From Oreohelix idahoensis (lineage: Eukaryota; Mollusca; Gastropoda; Stylommatophora; Oreohelicidae), in contig JAMPIV010004939.1 in assembly GCA_024509875.1 (NCBI GenBank), positions 80,001 through 144,000 of the forward strand: 64,000 nucleotides of DNA. Direction: 5' to 3'. The notes under the pieces are model-generated. The model ran no database searches and was not told the DNA's origin. It saw nothing but the letters and a program-made list of their open reading frames with translations. Positions 1-10,560 of the stretch are shown one piece after another; the first letter of the stretch is position 1; every line of letters starts with the position of its first letter. Position numbers and translations under genes: made by a program.

Positions 1-346
1 AAATTAATGTACAGCTGTCTTTGCCATTCTGAGCACTGCTCTCTAATGTTCCTGAGGGTAAGTGTATGATCTACACATAGGTTTTTAATTGCAGCCATCT
101 TATCATTTTGATCCATAATAATAAGTCTGCAATACTTTTAAAATGTTGTCGTGAAGAAACAATAAAAAACTTACATGTTAAGGTTATTTTTAAGAAAATG
201 ATGTGTTAAATCCGTTTCCCGAATGCAACTGGACAAAAGAGCATCTTGATTGTCTGTTGACTTAATCTGCATCTCCGCACCTTCCTGTCTCCAGTTCATG
301 TACTGTTTATCAATTGTGTTGTTGGCTTTTTTCCATAATCAAACTT
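1..346. other. Non-coding; short LINE-tail-like stretch
   Basis: No open frame of interest. Positions about 285-345 resemble positions about 10196-10250 (both contain a 'tgtactgttt/tactattt ... caatt.tgttgtt' string), so this is probably the 3' part of the same LINE family seen on the minus strand at 10190-10560. Otherwise I see nothing here. Confidence 0.35.
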
Positions 347-514
347 CATGCACACCGTCATTTGCGCATTTTTTTCTATTTTCGGGAGAGTACATATAAG
401 GGAAACAATACAATTATTGTCTAACTTTCAACCACAGTTGCACCCCCTTAGCTGTGGTTGAAAGTTAATGCACTCTCTCGAAAATAGAAAAGTGCGCAAA
501 TGACGGTGTGCATG
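347..514. repeat. Fold-back (inverted) repeat related to a Helitron 5' region
   Basis: A left arm beginning CATGCACACCGTCATTTGCGCA (347 on) and ending TTTCAACCACAG (436) is mirrored by a right arm at 452-514. The left arm carries about 30 extra bases (TACATATAAGGGAAACAATA region). The left-arm text recurs at about 42705-42830, where it lies just inside a Helitron 5' terminus, so this fold-back is built from Helitron sequence in two orientations. No target duplication was found. Confidence 0.7.
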
Positions 515-753
515 ATGTGACCGACCGACCGAAGTACTTACGGCGGGAATTATAGCATTAGACCGAAGAAGATAAAAGTAGTCACGTAACAGATACTGTC
601 GTAGAAGTGTTAAATGTTAGAATCTCAGCTTTAGGAGGTGAGAACACCAATTTCCTTCCTTGCTTACTCTGCCTTCCCTAACTTATAGCAGAGTTAGCTA
701 CCAGTTTTTAATAGCTGAGTAGACTGTAGCGTGACGTAAATAATTTGAAAGTA
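515..753. other. Unannotated spacer
   Basis: Between the fold-back and the pogo-like element. I see no coding potential or repeat structure here. Confidence 0.5.
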
Positions 754-1769
754 CAGTAGAACATTGATAATCCGAAAACTATGTGGCACCAAGGATAGTG
801 GCAGTTTCTGATTTTTCTTGATTTTCGAACGTTTAACAAACACTGCTGTGAATGTTAAAAAAAAAAAAAACAAGGGTATAGTAATAAAAATACTGAGTTG
901 TAAGGTAAAGGTAAAGGATTCCGTTACACGCCCAAAGAGGCATATTAGGAATATGGTGTTATTTTCTTGACCATTGTCAAACTAGGAGTGATGTAGTCAG
1001 CATCACGCCTGCCGCCTTAACCTTCCCAGAGTTGCTCTGGTACCGAAATTCACGAGGCTGGGTCGACCCTGGAGCCGTTTGCGGTTTAAAAACTCCCATC
1101 TCAACTGGGGATCGAACCATCGACCACCGATCTAGGAAGCCAGTGCACTAACCACTAAGTTGTACTTAATGTATTTTTATTCATAAGTAAAAGGACAAAT
1201 AAATCTTTCAATCACACCATTTTCAAACTTTGTTTCCTTGCTGCCAGATCTCTCAGTCTTTTGATCAAGAGATGGTAAATTATCCGCCATTCTATTTGTT
1301 GCTTACATCAAGCCATCCCAGTTCCTACAACGACGACTATTTCTGCCCGTCATCTGAATCAAATTGTTTTGAATATTTGTTGTGGCTGACATTCCAACCT
1401 CGTAAAATTTAGCTTATGACGATCCGCTTCTTCCTATTGAAATTGTGTTTAAAATCTCAATTATCGATTCAACAGTTTAAAATATCTGCTTCTTTTTATA
1501 AGACGCAGAAGAAACTTTAACTGCATTTCGGTACACTAAAACTACGTAAACACTAGACAATCACACTCGCACTAAGCAAATTGACGAACTGACTGAATGC
1601 TTATGAGAGTTACAAATATACTCTTCTCCACAATAACTCTCATTACAAAGGGTGCATTACTTTAGCTCGGACATACTTCTCATTTTCTAGCGCATGAATA
1701 CAAAATGTCGGCTAGTTCGGATTTTTGACGTTTAGGATTATCGACGTTCGAATAATTGAAGTTCTACTG
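754..1769. mobile_element. Non-autonomous pogo/Tigger-like DNA transposon
   Basis: Left end CAGTAGAACATTGATAATCC and right end (read on the minus strand) CAGTAGAACTTCAATTATTC are imperfect terminal inverted repeats. Each is flanked by TA (752-753 and 1770-1771), the target duplication of the Tc1/mariner/pogo superfamily. The CAGTAGAAC... start and the 'TTCGGATTTTTGACGTTTAGGATTATCG' style subterminal region fit pogo/Tigger elements. Its 1016 bp include a SINE at 903-1157. No transposase frame survives; the 60-codon frame at 1230-1412 is not recognisable. It must have been moved by a transposase supplied elsewhere. Confidence 0.7.
903..1157 (-). mobile_element. tRNA-derived SINE inside the pogo-like element
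   Basis: On the minus strand the 5' part has a Pol III A-box-like AGTGGTTAGTGCACTGG (complement of 1140-1156) and a B box GGTTCGATCCCC (complement of about 1107-1118), the internal promoter of a tRNA-derived SINE. The 3' end is a CTTTACCTTTACC tail. AGTTGTA at 896-902 is repeated at 1158-1164 as a target-site duplication. The general plan (tRNA head, GC-rich body, CTTTACC tail) resembles SINEs I know from arthropod genomes; family assignment is inference. Confidence 0.75.
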
Positions 1770-1771
1770 TA

Positions 1772-2449
1772 TAACTTAATGTGTGAAATATCCTATAAAG
1801 CTTGACTGGTGATGATCCGTTGATTTCAACAAAATGGTGAAAAGAATTGAAATAAGTTTAAAACATTTATTGTGAAGTATTCGTACCGAATAATGAAAGG
1901 AAAAACAAGTTTTATTTGTCCACTTGTACTGTTGTAACAAAATGTATTCACCATCGGAAGATACATTTTCCGTACTTTCTATTGCATGTAAGAGAAGTGG
2001 ATGGCCGGAATCGATTACTAGATTATTGTCGTTTAGATGTTATCGTTGGTGGATTTATTTCTTAGCGTGTTGTTTTGTTAAAGATAAGGAATTGCTGATT
2101 AATTATATCTGGCCGTCCAGTTTTTTTTATCTATACAATAGTAAGTATGGCTTATTTATTTTATGCTTTTTCAGTGCTCTTGTTAACAACATTAAAAGCG
2201 GGTCCCTAAAACATTTTTCATCCCATGACTTCAATGATTTTAGACATAATCGAATATTAAAATTTTCGGAACCGTTGTCACACTAGTCGTTGACAGTCAT
2301 GTACAAGAAGTTGCTCGCGAACGTGTTCGATCATGAGGAGATCCTTCAGCCAATCATTTTTCTGTGTCTTTGACGTAATCCAGCGACTTTATCTCTGATC
2401 TTGTTATATATTAGCAATGTAGTTTTAAGTTAAAAAGAACAGTAAGGCA
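1772..2449. other. Unannotated AT-rich spacer
   Basis: Contains a 120-codon open frame (1924-2286) rich in Cys, Phe and Tyr. I recognise no domain in it and consider it spurious. No repeats or RNA genes seen. Confidence 0.5.
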
Positions 2450-2722
2450 ACCGCAGCTGAGATTCAAAGATGTGTGCAAGAGAAACATGAGGGCACTGGA
2501 CGTAAATCCAGCACCCTAGGAGGATGAAGCTGCCGATCGCACCAAGTGGCGATGCTATCTGCGCCGCCACCTCAGATTGGGCGAAAAGAAGCTCATACAA
2601 CAAGCAGAAGAGAGGAGGAAACGTCAAAAGGAACACCAGGAAAATAAGCAGCTGAGGTCTGTTACCTCAAGGGTGCATTCCCATAGTCAGTTATGACTGA
2701 AGGGGCTATTATTATTATTAAG
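2450..2722 (+). pseudogene. LINE 3' end remnant (C-terminus of ORF2 and ATT tail)
   Basis: In one plus frame the stretch near 2535-2665 reads DRTKWRCYLRRHL followed by a Lys/Glu/Gln-rich tail ending at a TGA near 2696. The 'DR.(K/R/Q)WR.L.R' box plus a basic C-terminal tail is how many LINE reverse-transcriptase proteins end. It is followed by an ATTATTATTATTA tract (2708-2720), a typical short 3' tail. The rest of the LINE is missing (5' truncation). Clade not determined. Confidence 0.5.
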
Positions 2723-2974
2723 TTCGTATGTTTGCTGATATTATAGTCACGCCGAATGCTGCTGCAAGTTTTGAAGAACATAAATATATTTAATGGAGGC
2801 CGTTTACTGGACATTTGATAAATACGTTCTGTGTTTACTCTGTTATATTGTCAGATTTGTTTGTTGGAATATAACTTAAAATTGTCTCCTATTATGACAT
2901 GCCATAGGGAGCAATAACACTGTTTTTTTTTTTTTGCCTCCGCAGAGACTCATGGAAAATACAAATGACCGTAT

Positions 2975-4037
2975 TGATGCGTGATGCCATATGATGATGG
3001 ATGGCATCCGCATGTCTGGTTTTGTGTAGTGTGTAGATGTGTTCAGTCAAAACAATGTTCATGCAACAATAACAGGGCAATCCACATAGGACGTCAGTAA
3101 ACTCACGACGTATAAAGTCAATGAGTCTTGAAACAGCCGTTGACGTTTTTCTTCATTATTTATTGTGGACGCCACAGTGACAAAATGGTTACGCAAATGT
3201 GTAGGCCCATCAAACAGTCATTATCACAGCAACATTCAATACAGCAATAAACGGTAGACAGCATTACAATGATGAGTCAGATGCATGTTATATTTCATAG
3301 TGCTGTAAATGTAGTCAGGTGAACAACTCCATCCTTTTCTATAACAGCCAGGAGATAACCAGATGTATGAGATCAGTTCACTCTCCTTAGTTTGACTTCA
3401 GCAAGACAGACACGTCTGCCGAAGTATAAATAATGTCCTCAAGAATATCCTCTAGATAATAAAGGTTTTCTAAACCTAGTTCATTTAACAAAGTAGCAAG
3501 TAATGGTCCTTGGTACATGCATCAACCGATGCAGTACAATGCAGCGACATGTGAGCTGGGAAAGAACATCTCGTGACGACGACTTTCGGAGACAGGCTAT
3601 GAATCGAAATCGCTCACGACCCAAAATCGATAGAGTTAATGAAAAAGTCAATTTACCTTGCTTTCATGAAATACACAGAAATATCACGCCTCCCGACATG
3701 TGGGAAAAACACTAGAGGTATTATCTCGAATAAACGAAATATCCATTAAGAGGACTACACATCCCTGACAGAACAAAAAATAGCGGAGATCCCCTCTTCA
3801 ACGAGGCATCTCTTACGCCATTCCAAATCGCTCACTCCACTAGTGGTGGGCGGAAACCGATCGACAAAACAAAAAGACAAGTCATGCGCAGTCCAGCGCA
3901 AAAATGACCACAGCTCAAAAGTTAACTGCATTCGATACTAACGCGAGAAGACAAATGCTTACCGAGAAAAGTGACTATAAATTTCAAGCAGTTGTTGCCC
4001 TTGCGTTATAAAACAGATATTGAAATAAAACGATGTT
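2975..4037 (-). repeat. 3' LTR of the rearranged family-C element (inner end deleted)
   Basis: Reverse complement of the LTRs at 18379-19460 and 26477-27559. The outer end TGATGCGTGATGCC is intact. The inner end stops at about 4037 inside the string corresponding to LTR bases 20-40, and the sequence jumps to a point upstream of the polypurine tract. Roughly 95 bp, containing the tract and the first bases of the LTR, are therefore missing compared with C (26410-26510). Confidence 0.85.
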
Positions 4038-4040
4038 TCA

Positions 4041-4731
4041 AAGAGCAAGCGATAAGCGGCTCAAAACGCACGAATTATGCGCTGATAATTAATTAAATTG
4101 CCAAACAATAGGCTAATTATAGAGTGTCTGGTGAGGATATACCTCAACAGAAAAATAAATATGTCTCAAAAAATATTCACATCGGGGAGGTGTCACCAAC
4201 ACACATCACGTTAGCATGTAAACACAATATACGTATGCAAGTTACCATAATCATCATTAAACAGCATACTCTAATATTGTCTTTAAAAATGGATGTACAA
4301 ATCTGATAGGAAAATTTAAATAGTACATTCTTTGACATGTAATGACATAAGTACATAGTAAAGTTAAACTACATGACGATCCAGGACATATGCTCTGGTA
4401 TTCCGAGGGTAAGTACACAATCTAGAACTCGTAAGGTGAGTCCTCAGCTCAACAATGACATTCTGAGAAAGTACAAGCAATATAATGCTAATTAATAACT
4501 AATATGCTTCATAAGGTACAATACATTATTAATAATTGTGGCTGTTCAGTAAACTAACGGCCCTTATATTAACTACTCAGTCCTCCTCTATCATTTTAAA
4601 AAACGAACAGAAGAAGATGACAACAAAGCACGATAGTGTGTACATATAAAGTAAGTACAGATGTGCTAATCTATTGTAGTAATATAGGTGTGTTATGACT
4701 CTGTAATATATAGGAATATAGGACAGAAGTA
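4041..4731 (-). other. 3' non-coding region of the rearranged family-C element
   Basis: Reverse complement of 25729-26420 in element C, between the pol stop codon and the 3' LTR. No protein frame or envelope-like gene is present in either copy. Confidence 0.8.
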
Positions 4732-6345
4732 TTAGTTGGAGTCATGTGGGCATCTAGACAAAATGTCAGCCATCACATTATCCGCACCACGGATAGCTCG
4801 TACCGTGAAGTGAAAAGGTTGAAGAGCTATAGCATATCGAGTGGATCTCGAACTCTTCAAATTCTTAGTCTGAATAGCTGTAAGAGCTTTCTGATCAGTC
4901 TCTAGAATGAAATGTGCGCCCAGGAGGAATCTTTGTAGCTTTAGAATTGACCAAACCATCGCTAACAACTCACGGTCTAAAACCGAGTAGTTCCTCTCTG
5001 CCGCATTTAGTTTTCTAGAAATGTACATAACAGGATGCAGAGTATTTGCATATTCTTGCATCAGTGCTGCTCCAATCCCAGTGGATGAAGCATCACTCCG
5101 AAGAACAAAAGTCCTATCAAGAGTAGGTAATCTTAAGATGGGAGGAGAAGAAAATATATTCTTGATTTGGTCTAATGAAGATTGGCATTCTCCAGACCAA
5201 CGGACCAGATTAGGCGAACCTTTCTTCAACAATGTTGAGAGAGGTGCCATGATCGAAGATAAATTTGGAATAAATCTCCCATAAAATTGAATTAAACCTA
5301 AGAGACTCCTAACTTGTTTCTTCGTTCTAGGAACAGAGATGTTCAGTATTTTGGAAGTATTGTGGTCTTCTGTCTTCAAGAGACCATGACCAACACGATG
5401 ACCCAGGAAAGAGATTTCACCAAAACCAACAAAAGCTTTAGAAGGTTTTGCTGTCAAATTATTCTCACGTAGAGTGGACAGTAAGTCATATAACCCTAAA
5501 TAGTGATCTTCCCAGGTATCACTGAAGAGACAGATGTCATCTAAGTATGCGATGACATCCGAACGATGTGACAGAATTCGACGCATCATGCGAACGAAAG
5601 TGGCAGGGGCGTTCATGAGACCAAAAGGCATAACATTCCATTGAAATAGACCCCTAGGTGTAGAAAAAGCAGTAAGAGGTTTGGCATGCTCTGCTAAAGG
5701 CACTTGCCAATAACCTTTAGACAAGTCAAGTTTAGTGAAGAATCTAGAATTAGAAAGTCTAATCAGTAGATCTTCTAACAAAGGCATCGGTTCAGCGTCG
5801 AACTTTGTGACCTGATTCAATTTGCGATAATCAACACAAATTCGTATGTTCTTATCCTTCTTCCGGACAATAACCATGGAAGAAGAATATGGTGAAGTCG
5901 ATGGTTCAATTATATTTAATTGAATCATTTCATCCAATTCCTTTTCCACTTGCGACTGAAAGTGTACAGGAATAGGATACGGCCTAACCCTAATTGGATT
6001 ATTGTCGGTAAGAATTATGTCATGTTCTATGACATCTGTGTGTCCAGGAATGTCAGTGAGAACATCCTGAAATGTTTGTAACATCGACAAGACTTGTCGA
6101 TGTTCGTCACCAGAAAGATTAGGAGAAACAGAAACGTTTTTCCAAGATTCCGTGGAATGTAATGGAACCACTGGAAGGGGAAGGTTGACATCAGAGAAGG
6201 TAGCTTCCTCATCCTGAATGACAGACAGGGATGAATAATGACCGTGAGGTGCAGGAGCATCATCCGTTGCCTGGAAAATAGGCAGCAAATAGTCCGGACG
6301 TTCGTGAAATTCCGAAAGCATGTTTATGTGGAAAGTTTTATGCAT
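4732..6345 (-). pseudogene. pol: pol fragment: RT and RNase H of a family-C Gypsy element
   Basis: An uninterrupted 537-codon frame starting just after the GPY module (its first recognisable string is FHINMLSEF). The RT domain lies at about residues 125-320 with STSPYSSSMVIV, the KLDLSKGYWQVPL box and the active site YLDD. RNase H follows, with the first catalytic Asp in LRSDASSTG, the Glu in LDRELLAMVWS and TDQKAL, ending in a VMADILSRC signature. It differs from the pol of element C at only a handful of residues (for example Met for Arg in the RNase H RELLA(M/R)VW box, Gly for Arg in STPR(G/R)LF), so the two copies are recent relatives. The upstream parts of pol were lost in the internal rearrangement; this frame has no natural start. 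Confidence 0.9.
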
Positions 6346-6347
6346 TT

Positions 6348-6480
6348 AAATAATGAAGAAAAACGTCAACGGCTGTTTCAAGACTCATTGACTTTATACG
6401 TCGTGAGTTTACTGACGTCCTATGTGGATTGCCCTGTTATTGTTGCATGAACATTGTTTTGACTGAACACATCTACACAC
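6348..6480 (+). repeat. Antisense R-U5 fragment of the family-C LTR inside the element
   Basis: Matches LTR positions 19273-19406 in plus orientation, while the element around it is on the minus strand. It begins at or just inside the LTR's AATAAA polyadenylation signal and runs to about 54 bp before the LTR end. It is joined directly to the primer-site stretch. With the neighbouring LTR it forms a hairpin with arms of about 130 bp. Confidence 0.85.
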
Positions 6481-6491
6481 TGGCCACCAAA

Positions 6492-7572
6492 TGATGCGTG
6501 ATGCCATATGATGATGGATGGCATCCGCATGTCTGGTTTTGTGTAGTGTGTAGATGTGTTCAGTCAAAACAATGTTCATGCAACAATAACAGGGCAATCC
6601 ACATAGGACGTCAGTAAACTCACGACGTATAAAGTCAATGAGTCTTGAAACAGCCGTTGACGTTTTTCTTCATTATTTATTGTGGACGCCACAGTGACAA
6701 AATGGTTACGCAAATGTGTAGGCACATCAAACAGTCATTATCACAGCAACATTCAATACAGCAATAAACGGTAGACAGCATTACAATGATGAGTCAGATG
6801 CATGTTATATTTCATAGTGCTGTAAATGTAGTCAGGTGAACAACTCCATCCTTTTCTATAACAGCCAGGAGATAACCAGATGTATGAGATCAGTTCACTC
6901 TCCTTAGTTTGACTTCAGCAAGACAGACACGTCTGCCGAAGTATAAATAATGTCCTCAAGAATATCCTCTAGATAATAAAGGTTTTCTAAACCTAGTTCA
7001 TTTAACAAAGTAGCAAGTAATGGTCCTTGGTACATGCATCAACCGATGCAGTACAATGCAGCGACATGTGAGCTGGGAAAGAACATCTCGTGACGACGAC
7101 TTTCGGAGACAGGCTATGAATCGAAATCGCTCACGACCCAAAATCGATAGAGTTAATGAAAAAGTCAATTTACCTTGCTTTCATGAAATACACAGAAATA
7201 TCACGCCTCCCGACATGTGGGAAAACACTAGAGGTATTATCTCGACTAAACGAAATATCCATAAGAGGACTACACATCCCTGACAGAACAAAAATAGCGG
7301 AGATCCCCTCTTCAACGAGGCATCTCTTTCGCCATTCCAAATCGCTCACTCCCACTAGTGGTGGGCGGAAACCGATCGACAAACAACAAGACAAGTCATG
7401 CGCAGTCCAGCGCAAAAATGACCACAGCTCAAAAGTTAACTGCATTCGATACTAACGCGAGAAGACAAATGCTTACCGAGAAAAGTGACTATAGATTTCA
7501 AGCAGTTGTTGCCCTTGCGTTATAAAACAGATATTGAAATAAAACGATGTTGCGAGAATTTATCACGCAACA
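6492..7572 (-). repeat. 5' LTR of the rearranged family-C element
   Basis: Complete LTR of 1081 bp, TGATGCGTGAT at the left and CACGCAACA at the right, adjacent to the CGTAT duplication. Next to its inner end is TGGCCACCAAA, the complement of the stretch that follows the 5' LTR of element C, so the primer-site region is conserved. Confidence 0.9.
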
Positions 7573-7750
7573 CGTATTTAAAATGCACCAACAATTTGGA
7601 ACTTCCAAAATCCGCCTGTGTTAGTGATTCTAATGTTCGTTGTTCAGTAAAGGCAACATCTTCCTCAACATTGATGAAGTCACGCCTCGTTAGCTCTGTA
7701 AACATTTCAACAAGTGTGAGTGCTACCTGGGAAAGAGATACCCCCGTCAT
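7520..7750 (-). CDS. Possible host exon or old short gene, split by the family-C insertion
   Basis: The portion outside the element (7578-7750) reads, on the minus strand, through residues such as VEMFTELTRRDF, EEDVAFTEQRTLESL and SSKLLVHFKY, which looks like ordinary soluble protein. A pyrimidine-rich TCTCTTTCCCAG precedes codon GTA at 7726, so this may be an exon with its 3' splice site there; alternatively the ATG at 7750 starts it. Read across the excised element, the frame continues only a few codons into 2969-2950 before a stop. I do not recognise the family. The codons from 7572 downward belong to the LTR, not the gene. Confidence 0.25.
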   Translation of the reverse strand: MTGVSLSQVALTLVEMFTELTRRDFINVEEDVAFTEQRTLESLTQADFGSSKLLVHFKYVLRDKFSQHRFISISVL

Positions 7751-8067
7751 GCCAGAGAATCGTTCATAATACTTTCAAACTGTGAGTGAGTGCAACATCA
7801 GCCAACAGGTTGAAAAAGAATGAACGCAAAGAAACAGAAATATTATAGTTTTTAAAATCTGCGCAGTTTCAAACATTTTGTTTTCAATTCAGAAACTCCT
7901 TTGATGTTTTGCTGGAAAAAACCGAATGGTAATCTATTAGAGCATTTCTCGACTTTTGTGGCCGAAATGTCCTTGGAGAGTCGGCAACTATCTCATAGTC
8001 CCAATAAGATTATCTTAGGTAAAGAACGCTAGGAAAGGGTTATTTTTCTGCTTTAACGTTGTATGTT
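7751..8067. other. Unannotated spacer
   Basis: No convincing frame or repeat seen. Confidence 0.5.
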
Positions 8068-8172
8068 TGGAGGTCGGAGTGGCTAAGAGGTATGCCATCC
8101 GTTTCTAATTGTAAAGGTACCGGGTTCGCTTCCAGCACAGGGAATGTAATTGATTGACATTTTTTTTTCAGA
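8068..8172 (+). mobile_element. tRNA-derived SINE or tRNA pseudogene
   Basis: A-box-like AGTGGCTAAGAGG at 8078-8090 and B-box-like GGGTTCGCTTCC at 8122-8133, spaced as in a tRNA, followed by a short body and a T run (8161-8169). The anticodon arm does not fold well, so a functional tRNA is unlikely. Different family from the SINE at 903-1157. Confidence 0.55.
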
Positions 8173-9260
8173 GAACCAGTGGTTTCTAAAGATGTCATAC
8201 TCCCCCTGATCTCCTAGGTAGGGGAGATCGGCTGCCTAGCCTTTTCGGATAAGGGCGAAAAAATATGAGTCCGGTATGCAAGTTGCGCACGTGTAAAAAC
8301 ATTGCTTGCCAGCTTGAAATAGTAAAGAGTAGGACATACGGTCGCTGCCCTAAAAAAATTTAAAAATGAGGAAACCTACTCATCACAAAAATATTTACAG
8401 GATGTCTGATCTTGTATACGCACACTGGGATCCTCGCCGGTGCTACGGAGCTCGTGCACTGTGCGATGGCATATTTATGCTATTGTATTCGTCTTTGGTC
8501 CTTGGCCACTGACTGACAAAGCAATCAGTGACCATCAAGCCTGGTGGCGTCTTGTAGGGCAGCAACAAACTGTCTCTACTGTGCTCGGTTGTCAGCTATC
8601 CTTCGTGTGGTGCTCCAACTCTGGTTCATGCTTTACGTATCTGCCTCTACCTACTCCACCAGGTAGCTTTTGGCTTTTCGCTTACGATCACATAAAAATC
8701 CGCCATTTTGAGAGCAACGCAAGAGGTACGCCTTGTTACATCTCGGGGTAACCCCAAGTGGTACTGGTATCCCAGGCTGAGAACCACGACTCTAAAGAAA
8801 CAGAACTTGTGGAATTTTGCTTATCTAGCGTTATCATGTCAAGTGCGTTCTCTACATCCCAAGTCGGCTATAACTGATCCCATAATCTTTTCATCCTTTT
8901 CATCATGTTACATACACTTCATTAAAATTATTCCTTTGCTCATCTTGACCTGGAGTAGAAGTGAAGCCTTTATTGAACAACCTAATGAGGAGGAATTATG
9001 ATCTCTTAGGAGCACCTGTACAGCCTGAAAATGGTGGAGACTAGAGAAATAGGATTTACTCCACTCGTAAATTGCATAAAATAGAATGCGATATTTTCTA
9101 TGAAGTGAAGATAACATTCGGTAATGTAATTAGCTTTAAAGTGCCAGCGTTCTGTCATCGGGATTTCACGATTCAGATAGTCCGGCAGAGATCAAGTTAC
9201 GTTAGGCTGCAACATATTCCGGATACTCTGAAACCTGAAACAGGCATTATTTTTATCAAG
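8173..9260. other. Unannotated; no recognisable gene
   Basis: Contains a self-complementary CTCCCCTGATCTCCTAGGTAGGGGAG stretch (about 8201-8226) and open frames at 8440-8751 and 8708-9001 that overlap in different phases and show no domain. I see no gene that I can support. Confidence 0.45.
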
Positions 9261-9605
9261 GTAGATCTTGAGAGAACTCAGTGTTTCTAAAGTAGATCTT
9301 GAGAGAGTTCTGTATTTCTAAAGTAGATCTTGAGAGAGCTCAGTGTTTCTAAAGCTGATGTTGAGAGAGTTCAGTATTTCTAAAGTAGATCTTGAGAGAG
9401 CTCAGTATTTCTAAAGTAGATCTCGAGAGAGCTTAGTATTTCTAAAGTAGGTTTTGAGAGAACTTAGTGTTTCTAAAGTAGATCTTGAGAGAGCTCAGTA
9501 TTTCTAAAGTAGATTTTGAGAGAGCGCATTTCTAAAGTAGATCTTGAGAGAACTCAGGATTTCTGAGGTAGATCTTGAGAGAGCTCAGTATTTCTAAAGT
9601 AGATC
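9261..9605. repeat. 31-bp minisatellite, about 11 copies
   Basis: Unit GTAGATCTTGAGAGAGCTCA plus GTATTTCTAAA, repeated at 31-bp spacing from 9261, with one 28-bp unit starting at 9509 and a broken twelfth unit at 9599. Copies differ by one to a few substitutions. There are no unique spacers, so it is not a CRISPR array. Confidence 0.95.
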
Positions 9606-9716
9606 ACCACACACCACAACTCTTGGGTTGTCAACCCCTGCCTTAAGGAAACAGAATATGGCAGAATGGCAGGCCGTGGCCGTAATAAGTCCATTGAATT
9701 GAAATCTACAGGATAA

Positions 9717-10108
9717 TTGAATAGTCACTCCATATTTTTAAATATGTATAACTTCACTATTATCCAACAAATGTAATGAAACAAACGTCAAAATAAAGTA
9801 AAAAATTAGCTTTTATTTTTATTACATAAAAAGTTACTTTAAATCTACATTACAGCTGAACGTGAGTTTCCGGCTTGTTCAACACATGACTTCGCAGCGC
9901 GCGCAGCAATTTTTGCTGTTTCTTGTTACGTCAGTTCATTGACCATTTTATTTCTCATTTTAGTTTACTTTATTTCTAGAATAAGGAAAAAAAGACAACT
10001 TATTAGTCAAATAACAGTTATTTCTCTTTCTTTTGACAATGGTTTCGTTTATATCCAATAGACGCAATTGAGGATATAAACATATAAATATAGGGAGTGA
10101 CTATTTAA
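9717..10108. mobile_element. MITE with ATAGTCACTCC termini
   Basis: ATAGTCACTCC at 9721-9731 is mirrored by GGAGTGACTAT ending at 10104; similarity extends outward (TTGA/TTAA) and inward (CATATTTTTAAATAT versus CCTATATTTATATG). It shares its terminal core and an internal AATAACAGTTA(T/C)TTCTCTTT string with the element at 59548-60008, so the two are one family. No coding capacity. Superfamily not assigned; the bases outside the termini (TTGAA, TTTAA) suggest a TTAA-like target but are not identical. Confidence 0.6.
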
Positions 10109-10189
10109 CCACACTGTATAATATAAATATCTTAGTTTTATCTGTATCGCAGATACTAGTTCGAACTGAGATGAAATTCCTCTTCACGT

Positions 10190-10560
10190 ACCATGTCACT
10201 CCACAACTTCCAGTACTATTTGTCAATTTTGTTGTTAGCCTCTGTCCATGCCATGATGTCAAACTGTCGAGTATCTGCTCTATAGTCGTCCTCTATCTCA
10301 TGTTTCCCTCGGTCGTTTCTGTTGTTACGACATGATGCTCTTCTTCTCAAAACATGCACACAGAAAGTGGACCGCATCTTTCTAACATGATGAATAAACT
10401 TCCTTAACGCATTGGCATCTTTCAGGACATCCTCACCACTCTTTTTAGCTGTCCGTGCTATTTTTAACACTCTTCTGTCCAACCATATCTCTATGGCCTA
10501 TAGTGCTCTTCCTACTTGCTTATTTTTTGTCTATGACTCACTCCCACATGTCAGAACTGG
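10190..10560 (-). pseudogene. LINE remnant (C-terminus of endonuclease-reverse transcriptase)
   Basis: An 88-codon minus-strand frame (10482-10216) includes DRRVLKIARTAKKSGEDVL, FIHHVRKMRSTFCVHVLRR and HEIEDDYRADTRQF. This follows the pattern of the C-terminal region of RTE/endonuclease-reverse-transcriptase LINEs: a W.RRMLRI.WT-type box, a VL.. Asn/Asp box, then I.KRQ..FFGHV-like. Upstream sequence to about 10560 continues the match in another frame, so it is frameshifted. The catalytic RT core is missing. Confidence 0.55.

Larger units (their letters stand above)
2970..7577 (-). mobile_element. Rearranged family-C Gypsy LTR retrotransposon
   Basis: The element proper is 2975-7572. CGTAT at 2970-2974 and 7573-7577 is its 5-bp target duplication, so both outer LTR ends integrated normally. 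In sense (minus) order it has: 5' LTR 7572-6492; the primer-site stretch TTTGGTGGCCA (6491-6481); an antisense piece of its own LTR (about 6480-6348); the C-terminal part of pol with RT and RNase H (6345-4732); a 3' non-coding part (4731-about 4040); and a 3' LTR (about 4037-2975) that has lost its inner end. Gag, protease and the integrase core are absent. The retained parts are nearly identical to element C (18379-27559). Mobilisation in trans is inferred. Confidence 0.9.

Noticed and set aside
1924..2286. 120-codon frame as a membrane protein
   Set aside because: Hydrophobic only because of T-rich sequence; no domain, no homologue recognised, between transposon remnants.
8068..8172. Functional tRNA gene
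   Set aside because: A and B boxes are present but the cloverleaf does not form convincingly; SINE or pseudogene is more likely.
9261..9605. CRISPR-like array
   Set aside because: 31-bp units are directly adjacent with no unique spacers, and the context is eukaryotic.
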